A DNA stretch of 6,558 bases, taken from NCBI GenBank assembly GCA_002311915.1, contig DCAF01000012.1, positions 15,372-21,929 of the forward strand. Reading direction: 5' to 3'. Position numbers and translations under genes: made by a program. The stretch comes from Sulfurovum sp. UBA1140 (lineage in GTDB: Bacteria > Campylobacterota > Campylobacteria > Campylobacterales > Sulfurovaceae). Shown here piece by piece: positions 1 to 4,819 of the stretch (its first letter is position 1; every line of letters begins with the position of its first letter). A model generated the notes under the pieces. It saw only the letters and a list, made by a program, of their open reading frames with translations. It did no database searches and had not been told where the DNA came from.

Positions 1-343
1 AAGGAATAGATTCAAGCTCATACCAACTTTTAAGTCGAGCATCAATAATAATTCCTGTATTGTTTTCAACTTGATTTTTCATAAATGCAATCACCTCAAC
101 TTCTTCAATGTTCTTAATATCTGCATCAACTTTGGTGGGCTGAATACAAAAAGGTGGACAGGCTCTTGATGTTTTGGTATAGTCATCGGTTAAACGGTTA
201 TTGGTGTCTTGAATCCTCTCTACTTTTATCTGTTGACCAGAGTCTTTGGTCACTATAAAGGGGATGTCATTTGTAATTTTTACAGTAACATCTTTTGCCA
301 ATAAGGTGGATGCCAATAGAGCTAAAATGAATGTATATTTCAT
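1..343 (-). CDS. Secreted rhodanese-like protein, N-terminal part (runs off left edge)
   Basis: This leftward frame is open from an ATG at 343-341 to the window edge and gives 114 residues. The start is supported by an AAGG ribosome site (353-350) six bases upstream and an immediate signal peptide, with likely cleavage after LLA (residues 14-16), so the product should be periplasmic. It aligns along its whole visible length with the rhodanese encoded at 3740-3099, sharing ERIQDTN, YTKTSR, PPF.IQP and NTG...DAR. The DAR and following SIP belong to the start of the rhodanese fold. The catalytic loop lies outside the window, so activity cannot be judged. Residues 59-69 read TSRACPPFCIQ, and the CPPFC pair (Cys62, Cys66) is absent from the neighbouring paralogue. 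The gene may be the last of a four-gene leftward cluster, 119 bases after the LysM gene and separated from it by two hairpins. Family assignment rests on paralogy and is fairly secure. Confidence 0.85.
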   Translation of the reverse strand, partial: MKYTFILALLASTLLAKDVTVKITNDIPFIVTKDSGQQIKVERIQDTNNRLTDDYTKTSRACPPFCIQPTKVDADIKNIEEVEVIAFMKNQVENNTGIIIDARLKSWYELESIP

Positions 344-376
344 GGTTTGCCTTTTTTATTTTACTGTTTAATTTCA

Positions 377-396
377 ATTGGGTTTAATCCCCCAAT
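377..396 (-). other. Short hairpin ahead of the second rhodanese gene
   Basis: ATTGGG at 377-382 and CCCAAT at 391-396 are exact inverted copies with an 8-base spacer. It lies in the leader of the gene starting at 343, 34 bases before its ATG. No T-run follows on the leftward strand, so it is a poor terminator. It could be an mRNA stability or leader structure, or chance. Confidence 0.25.
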
Positions 397-417
397 CTTT
401 AGATGATGCAAATAGAA

Positions 418-449
418 TAACAGATAAAAAGAGGAGTTTTTATCTGTTA
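418..449 (-). terminator. Perfect 13-bp inverted repeat after the LysM gene, possible weak terminator
   Basis: TAACAGATAAAAA (418-430) and TTTTTATCTGTTA (437-449) are perfect inverted copies around the 6-base loop GAGGAG (CTCCTC on the leftward strand). The hairpin begins 13 bases beyond the LysM stop codon at 465-463. The stem is AT-rich and the run of five T lies inside the stem rather than after it, so it is not a textbook intrinsic terminator. Its position between two co-directional genes suggests partial termination, processing or 3'-end protection. Confidence 0.35.
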
Positions 450-462
450 GACATAAGGTTGT

Positions 463-1374
463 TTATGGAACTCTAAGTTTCTGACCAATATAGATTCTAT
501 CTGGTCGTCGAAGAAGGTCTGGATTGGCTTTGTATATTTTTTTATAATCCATAACATTTCCATAGGCTCTTTTAGCAATGGTTCCTAAGGTGTCACCTTT
601 TTTAACAATGATGTATCTCATCTCTTTTTGTCTGTTTTCTACCTCTTTGCTGATTGATTGGGTATATCCTGATGCAGTAGAATCTTTAGAGGATGATTCA
701 TCTTCTAATCCAATAACATCAGAAATTTCATTAGAGAGTTTGCTTAGTTCATCTATTCCATTATTATCACTTTTAACAACGATTTTGTTGTAGGTGTTGT
801 CTTCACTGCTTTTACTGGCTTGTTTATTGTTATCATCCGTAGAGATACTGCTTGAATCAATAGTTTCCGATGAAATACTATCTACTTCGGCACTAGAGAG
901 AGATTCCATAAGTTGAGAATCTTTCTCTTGATCTTCACTCTTGGTCGTAGAAGTTTCTGTTTGATCTGACTGTTGATTTTTTTGGTTGAGTTGACTCATA
1001 ACCATTTGAACAATATTGGCAATATCTTCTGGATCCATCTCTTTTGTTGAACTTCTTTCTGAAACTATATTTTGAGCCACCTGTTGAGCCACCTGATTTT
1101 GACTTGTTACAGGTTCAGAGGTGACCTCTTTTGTGATTTCGCTTGTGGTTTCTACGGTCTCAATACTTTTTTCATTTTCAGGTGTACTATCTGAATTCAT
1201 ACTTGTCCATCCAAAATATCCCAATGCCCCAATTAGAATAAGAAGTAGAAGTATGATAACGACTTTCTTTCCACCGCCTCCCTCTTCTCGACTACTCTTA
1301 ATCTCAGCACCCTCTGTAGCTTGAGCATAATAATCATTGTATTCATCCTGATTATACTGGTCCTTGTCTAACAT
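463..1374 (-). CDS. Single-pass membrane protein with C-terminal LysM domain
   Basis: This 303-residue protein has three parts. Residues 1-37 form an acidic, Tyr/Asp-rich cytoplasmic head ending in EEGGGGKK. Residues 38-56 form one hydrophobic helix; the preceding lysines predict the N-terminus inside and the rest in the periplasm. Residues 60-250 form a low-complexity stalk rich in Ser, Thr, Glu, Asp and Gln. The C-terminus (253-302) is a LysM domain recognised by YIIVKKGDTLGTIAKRAYG, YKKIYKANPDLL and IYIGQKLRVP, a fold that usually binds peptidoglycan glycan chains. No catalytic domain is present, so it looks like a tether or scaffold, not a hydrolase. The ATG is backed by AGGAAGGAG (1388-1380) five bases upstream. 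It lies 40 bases after the sensor-repeat gene and has its own promoter in that gap. The stalk includes a small in-frame duplication (VAQQVAQ) from a 12-base tandem repeat near 1074-1097. Its specific role is unknown. Confidence 0.88.
   Translation of the reverse strand: MLDKDQYNQDEYNDYYAQATEGAEIKSSREEGGGGKKVVIILLLLILIGALGYFGWTSMNSDSTPENEKSIETVETTSEITKEVTSEPVTSQNQVAQQVAQNIVSERSSTKEMDPEDIANIVQMVMSQLNQKNQQSDQTETSTTKSEDQEKDSQLMESLSSAEVDSISSETIDSSSISTDDNNKQASKSSEDNTYNKIVVKSDNNGIDELSKLSNEISDVIGLEDESSSKDSTASGYTQSISKEVENRQKEMRYIIVKKGDTLGTIAKRAYGNVMDYKKIYKANPDLLRRPDRIYIGQKLRVP
1074..1097. repeat. Imperfect 12-bp tandem duplication in the LysM stalk
   Basis: GAGCCACCTGTT (1074-1085) is followed directly by GAGCCACCTGAT (1086-1097). 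It encodes the VAQQVAQ stretch of the LysM-protein stalk. It is an in-frame micro-duplication of the kind expected in a length-tolerant linker. Confidence 0.6.
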
Positions 1375-1403
1375 TTTTTCTCCTTCCTATTAAAGCTAAG
1401 TTT

Positions 1404-1412
1404 ATTATAGCA
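1404..1412 (-). promoter_or_regulatory. Extended -10 promoter for the LysM gene
   Basis: Read leftward, 1412-1404 is TGCTATAAT, an exact match to the extended -10 consensus TGnTATAAT. It starts three bases after the stop codon of the upstream gene (1417-1415) and about 30 bases before the LysM ATG, giving a leader of roughly 20 bases that contains the ribosome site. I see no clear -35, which fits Campylobacterota sigma70 promoters. It implies that LysM transcription can be independent of the genes upstream. Confidence 0.5.
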
Positions 1413-1414
1413 CA

Positions 1415-3088
1415 TTAATATTCAACACTTGTTTCACTCATTTTAACAGCTTTATTCATCTCTTTTAAGAGGATAGGATTCTGTTCAATGATAAGGGTTA
1501 ACTCTTTTTTACTTACTTTAGGTTTTTGGTAGAGTGGTTTTAATTTTTTCCACATCTCTGCAACAATATTGAGTTGCTTTTTAATCTCTTTGTTGGTTGG
1601 CTTAACAATGTTTTGTGTAGCATCACCGTTAATCAATGCGATGAGTGAATCATCAAAAAGTTTAATTGTTTTCTCTATTTTCTCACCATATTCACTTTTT
1701 CCTTCAGAGATAAGAAGTTTCTCTTTGGTCATTTTTTGGGTCAACATTCTCTGTCGTCCTGCAATGTTAACAATATGTAGTCGAGCTTTGTCCAAATAGT
1801 TACTTGCTCTATTCGAGGATTCAAATTTCTTAACCAACTCATTAGATATTTTAAGAAGATGTTCATTTTTAGTAATCATATACTCCAATGATTTTCCCTC
1901 TTTATCTTTGCCATCAATAATATTTTTAACATGTTTATAGAAGGGTTCCCACTCTTTCTCTACCACTGCAATCTGTTTTTTAACCCTGATGTTATTTGAA
2001 GGAATACACCCTAAAGCTTTATCTCCACCTTTAAAAGCTAAAAGTGTTTGATTGTAAAGGTCTGAAAATTGAATCAGTTTCTCTCTGTTGGCTTTTTTGT
2101 CTATATCAAGTCTCATAAGTAGTGCTAGTTTCGTCATTCGTTGGGTAAGCATTCTCTGTTTTCCTGAAAGATTCACTCTCTTTTTTAGAATACCACTTTT
2201 ATTCATAAAATTACTAATAATAGAAGAGAGTTGCAGACGCTGTTTTTGACGGTTTAGCGATTTGGTATAGAGAATAACACCCTTGTTCATTTCGACCAAA
2301 ATATCATCAAGACCTGTGATGGCTTTTTTAATCTCTTGATTTTTAAGAGCAAGATTGAGTGTGGGCTGATGCTCTTTCCAAAGTTGTTCAACTATTTTAA
2401 GCTGTTTGGTAATTTTAGGAAGTTGGGTTCCTGTTAGTTTGAGTATTTCACTACCTTCAAAAAGTCCTTGGAGCGTTTTTGTAAAGAGTTTTTGTAACTT
2501 TTTAAAATCCTCTTGATAATATTTAGTTTTTAATTTATTGCTGATAAAAAGTAAATCTTTTCCCATCTTTTGGGTTAACATTCTCTGTTTTCCTGCAAGG
2601 TTGATGTCGTTAACAATGGTTAAACTTTTATGACCTTTGTTTTGTGAGGTATAGAGTCTAACTGCTTTGTTCATTGCTTTTAAAAGAGGGATATTATTCG
2701 CTTCTAACAAGCTGTAGCTACTCTTGGTGGCTTTGCCTGTTATAACGGCTTGAATCTCTTTGTTAAAAGGTATCCAAAGTTTTTGAATCTCTTGAAGTTG
2801 TGCTTGAATTGCTTCATCTTTAATGGCAACCAATTGTAACGATGCTTCTCCTTGCATTAATCCTTTGAGTGTTTTATCAAAAAGTTGACTGCTTTTTGTC
2901 AACTTTTTAATGTTCTCTTCTTTATCTATATCTGAACGGATTAAAAAAGACTCTTTGGTCATTTTTTGTGAAAGCATTCTCTGTTTTCCTGCAAGGTTAA
3001 TAGAGATAACCAAATCTTTGTTTGAAAGGGCAAAAAGTGATGACGATAAGAGTAATACCAGCATCAATAATTTAATAAATAGTTTCAT
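1415..3088 (-). CDS. Secreted protein of four tandem PilJ/NarX-type sensor domains
   Basis: This is a 557-residue protein with a signal peptide (1-20, SSSLFA then LSNK) and no later membrane segment, so it should be soluble in the periplasm. The mature part is four copies of an all-helical module of about 132-143 residues. Each begins with a P-box-like motif: NLAGKQRMLSQKM (31-43), NLAGKQRMLTQKM (163-175), NLSGKQRMLTQRM (306-318) and NIAGRQRMLTQKM (441-453). Each then has an LF..TL..L..G helix, a conserved Trp (105, 237, 380, 513) and an LL..MN or LL..SN helix (Asn140, 268, 416, 545). The motif is that of the type IV pili/chemotaxis transducer N-terminal domain and resembles the nitrate-binding P-box of NarX/NarQ; the ligand Arg is kept in all four (37, 169, 312, 447). 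No kinase, HAMP or methyl-accepting part follows. The start is supported by an AGGA site overlapping the stop of the rhodanese gene ten bases upstream. Ligand and partner are unknown. Confidence 0.9.
   Translation of the reverse strand: MKLFIKLLMLVLLLSSSLFALSNKDLVISINLAGKQRMLSQKMTKESFLIRSDIDKEENIKKLTKSSQLFDKTLKGLMQGEASLQLVAIKDEAIQAQLQEIQKLWIPFNKEIQAVITGKATKSSYSLLEANNIPLLKAMNKAVRLYTSQNKGHKSLTIVNDINLAGKQRMLTQKMGKDLLFISNKLKTKYYQEDFKKLQKLFTKTLQGLFEGSEILKLTGTQLPKITKQLKIVEQLWKEHQPTLNLALKNQEIKKAITGLDDILVEMNKGVILYTKSLNRQKQRLQLSSIISNFMNKSGILKKRVNLSGKQRMLTQRMTKLALLMRLDIDKKANREKLIQFSDLYNQTLLAFKGGDKALGCIPSNNIRVKKQIAVVEKEWEPFYKHVKNIIDGKDKEGKSLEYMITKNEHLLKISNELVKKFESSNRASNYLDKARLHIVNIAGRQRMLTQKMTKEKLLISEGKSEYGEKIEKTIKLFDDSLIALINGDATQNIVKPTNKEIKKQLNIVAEMWKKLKPLYQKPKVSKKELTLIIEQNPILLKEMNKAVKMSETSVEY
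1425..3010 (-). repeat. Four-fold tandem repeat encoding P-box sensor modules
   Basis: The same motif-coding DNA (on the + strand, close to CATTCTCTGTTTTCCTGCAA) recurs near 2976, 2580, 2153 and 1748, spaced about 396, 429 and 405 bases. The third and fourth copies are more diverged. Between motifs the units share only helix-pattern residues, so the duplication is old and the arginine-containing motif has been held by selection. Unit boundaries are approximate. Confidence 0.75.
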
Positions 3089-3098
3089 GTGTTGTTTC

Positions 3099-3740
3099 CT
3101 ATCCTTGTGGTATGATGGTGGTTAGACCCAATATCTGCCAATACTGCATACCACCTCTATAATACTTTATTTTTGAAGATGGATAGCCTAAATGGAGAAG
3201 GTTTTTCATGGCACGAACACCCTGTTGACACCATGGACCATTGTCAAATATTAGTATGGTCTGTGCATCAGAAAAATCCCATTTCCCATTGTTGTTACTG
3301 GCACCAAAGAGTTCAAATATTTGAGAAATATAAGGATTTTCACCTTTGGTAGAAAGAATAGAGAAGGGGATATTTGTTGCACCTGGAATGGTTCCAATCT
3401 TATGCCATTTTGGCATTCTTGCATCAACCAACAATCCTGTATTTTCACTCATTTCATGAGAGATAAAATCAATTACATCCAGCTCGGTAATGGTCTCTAT
3501 CCCTTTAATGGGTTGGAAAGGTTGAATGGTAAAAGGAGGTGCAGGTCTTGATGTTTTTGTGTATGAGTTTTTAAGTTTATGGTTGGTGTCTTGAATTCTT
3601 TCAATTCTTACCGATTCTCCATTAATATCAACATCAACAAAAGGAAGTCCCTCTTTTATATTGACTTCAACAGCATTTCCAGAAGAGATAAGTAGAGAGA
3701 GTGACAGTAGTTTAATGGTGAGAGAAAATTTATGTGTCAT
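3099..3740 (-). CDS. Secreted single-domain rhodanese-like sulfurtransferase
   Basis: This 213-residue protein has a signal peptide cleaved probably after SGNA (residue 23), so it is periplasmic. After an N-terminal extension (24-100) comes a rhodanese domain: LLVDAR (103-108), IGTIPGATNIPF (115-126), the catalytic loop CQQGVR (171-176, Cys171) and YYRGGMQYWQILGL (193-206). The CxxGxR loop fits an active persulfide-forming rhodanese that moves sulfane sulfur to a thiol acceptor; the in vivo donor is unknown. Residues 63-73 read TSRPAPPFTIQ, where the paralogue at 343-1 has TSRACPPFCIQ, so both cysteines of that motif are gone. The ATG follows AAGGAG (3755-3750) by nine bases. The gene appears to be first in the leftward cluster, and its TAG stop lies inside the ribosome site of the four-sensor gene, suggesting translational coupling. 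Confidence 0.9.
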   Translation of the reverse strand: MTHKFSLTIKLLSLSLLISSGNAVEVNIKEGLPFVDVDINGESVRIERIQDTNHKLKNSYTKTSRPAPPFTIQPFQPIKGIETITELDVIDFISHEMSENTGLLVDARMPKWHKIGTIPGATNIPFSILSTKGENPYISQIFELFGASNNNGKWDFSDAQTILIFDNGPWCQQGVRAMKNLLHLGYPSSKIKYYRGGMQYWQILGLTTIIPQG

Positions 3741-3770
3741 GATTGAGCACTCCTTTTTAGTATCAAAAAA

Positions 3771-3804
3771 TAACTAATTTAGTTAAGTTTTATTTTAACT
3801 AAAT
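3771..3804. promoter_or_regulatory. Nested inverted repeats in a divergent promoter region (operator candidate)
   Basis: Three copies of the heptamer TAACTAA sit here in alternating orientation: 3771-3777, 3779-3785 (as TTAGTTA) and 3797-3803. They form a near-contiguous palindrome (3771-3785) and a 10-bp perfect inverted repeat, ATTTAGTTAA (3777-3786) and TTAACTAAAT (3795-3804). The site is 30-65 bases upstream of the leftward rhodanese start and about 85 bases upstream of the rightward gene at 3890. It overlaps a plausible leftward -10 (TAAAAT on the minus strand, 3797-3792). Binding by a dimeric repressor or activator is inference; I cannot name the regulator. Confidence 0.4.
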
Positions 3805-3851
3805 ATTTCTTAGTGAATTATGAACTTCTAACTATTTCTTTAAATTATACC

Positions 3852-3860
3852 TGATATTAT
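3852..3860 (+). promoter_or_regulatory. Extended -10 promoter for the DUF5718 gene
   Basis: TGATATTAT matches the extended -10 pattern TGnTATAAT with one mismatch in the hexamer. It lies 29 bases before the ATG, with AAGGAG at 3879-3884. No convincing -35 is visible. An overlapping TTATAC at 3860-3865 is an alternative -10. Confidence 0.35.
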
Positions 3861-3889
3861 TATACGACTTATATATTAAAGGAGAAGAG

Positions 3890-4687
3890 ATGAATTTTAG
3901 TGAAATAATCGGATTGGGTGTTGCAGGTAACTTTGCACACCATTTGGAACAAGCAGGTGAACTCGAAGATTTTAAAGATGTTGTAACCAAAGAGGAGGGA
4001 GCCCCAAAAGGGATATTTCCTTTTTATCTTCCACAGAATCAAAGTTTCTTGGGGCTTTACCCTATTAGTAGCGACAGACTAGAGTTACCAACCTATGAAG
4101 CCAATGCACAAGTTGAACCCGAAGTTGTTCTACTGTTTGATATTGTTTATGACAAGAATCAAGAGGTAATCGAGTTGGTTGCCAAGCAGTTTACGGCGTT
4201 TAATGACTGTACCATTCGTAAAGAGGGAGCCAAGAAGATTTCAGAGAAAAAGAGCTGGTCTCCTTACTCTAAAGGGATGGCAGAGCAGTGGGTTAAAATA
4301 GATAAATTTGAAGAGGGTGGGGTAATGGACAGTTACCATCTTTGCTCTTTTGTTAAAAGAGAGGGAGTGCTGTACCCTTATGGTGTTGATGCTCCACTAC
4401 TTGGATACAGTTATTTCTATACCAAGTTAAAAGATTGGTTGATAGAGAAGATGAACCAACAAAAAGACTTTGGACCACTCGAAGATATTGCCGAACATCT
4501 TAAGGCGTGTGGGTATCCAACTCAAGCGATTATCTCTATTGGTGCGACAGCATATGCAGAGTTTGGAGAGAAAAACTATCTACAGAGTCAAGATGAAATT
4601 TATGTGGTGGTCTATGATGCCAACAGAGCAACGGGTAACATTGAACCGAGTGTTGGTAAGATAATTTTACATCAGTTGGTTGCGTAA
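3890..4687 (+). CDS. DUF5718 family protein, probable fumarylacetoacetase-fold enzyme
   Basis: This 265-residue cytoplasmic protein has no signal peptide or membrane segment and starts at an ATG five bases after AAGGAG. I recognise it as a DUF5718-type protein seen in Campylobacterota; no function is established that I know of. Several stretches resemble the fumarylacetoacetate hydrolase (FAH) fold: GVAGNFAHHLEQAGE (10-24) parallels the N-terminal G.NY..H..E lid motif; VEPEV (75-79) supplies an E-x-E pair (Glu76, Glu78); AFNDCTIR (103-110) supplies an Asp (106) 28 residues later; and SIGATAYAEFGEKNY...DEIYVVV (216-241) parallels the GTP.GVG...L..GD..... C-terminal strand. In FAH enzymes the two Glu and the Asp bind Mg or Mn and act on beta-diketo or 2-oxo acid substrates. 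The alignment is mine by eye; substrate is unknown. It is transcribed divergently from the rhodanese cluster and convergently with dnaJ. Confidence 0.85.
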   Translation: MNFSEIIGLGVAGNFAHHLEQAGELEDFKDVVTKEEGAPKGIFPFYLPQNQSFLGLYPISSDRLELPTYEANAQVEPEVVLLFDIVYDKNQEVIELVAKQFTAFNDCTIRKEGAKKISEKKSWSPYSKGMAEQWVKIDKFEEGGVMDSYHLCSFVKREGVLYPYGVDAPLLGYSYFYTKLKDWLIEKMNQQKDFGPLEDIAEHLKACGYPTQAIISIGATAYAEFGEKNYLQSQDEIYVVVYDANRATGNIEPSVGKIILHQLVA

Positions 4688-4703
4688 CTTTTTTTCTTAA
4701 TTC

Positions 4704-4806
4704 ATTGGCATTGGGCTGAAGCCATCGGTTCCTACTATGCAATTTGCATTTTCGGAATCGGCGTGTTTACACCCGAATAACGGAGGCAGAGCCTTCCGAT
4801 TCCTAG
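4704..4806. repeat. REP/BIME-like mosaic of three hairpin units between convergent genes
   Basis: Three related units each consist of a small hairpin followed by a (C)CGATTCC-like tail. Unit A (4713-4734, + orientation) has GGCT-GA-AGCC then TCGGTTCCTA. Unit C (4782-4805, +) has AGGC-AGA-GCCT then TCCGATTCCTA. Unit B (4774-4752, minus orientation) has GTGTAAACAC then GCCGATTCC. The tails of B and C form a perfect 8-bp pairing, GGAATCGG (4754-4761) with CCGATTCC (4796-4803), enclosing both small hairpins in a cloverleaf. A further palindrome ATGCAA-T-TTGCAT lies at 4737-4749. GC content is well above the surrounding sequence. This is the architecture of repetitive extragenic palindromes mobilised by RAYT (REP-associated tyrosine transposase) enzymes; no transposase is present, so the element would be non-autonomous. 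It may also help define both 3' ends. Confidence 0.6.
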
Positions 4807-4819
4807 TTTTCTAAAAAGC

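Noticed and set aside
578..1324. Rightward open frames antisense to the LysM gene
   Set aside because: They lack ribosome sites and their composition is the complement of the Ser/Glu-rich stalk; the leftward frame has a recognisable LysM domain and good signals.
1415..3088. Calling the four-repeat protein a nitrate sensor kinase or chemoreceptor
   Set aside because: Only the ligand-domain motif is shared. There is no second membrane helix, HAMP, kinase or methyl-accepting region, and the ligand cannot be read from the sequence.
3743..3754. GAGCACTC near the rhodanese start as a CIRCE/HrcA half-site
   Set aside because: CIRCE needs TTAGCACTC and GAGTGCTAA separated by nine bases; only a short self-complementary core overlapping the ribosome site is present.
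4688..4696. Run of seven T after the DUF5718 stop as an intrinsic terminator
   Set aside because: No stable stem precedes the T-run; the only pairing just upstream is about three base pairs.
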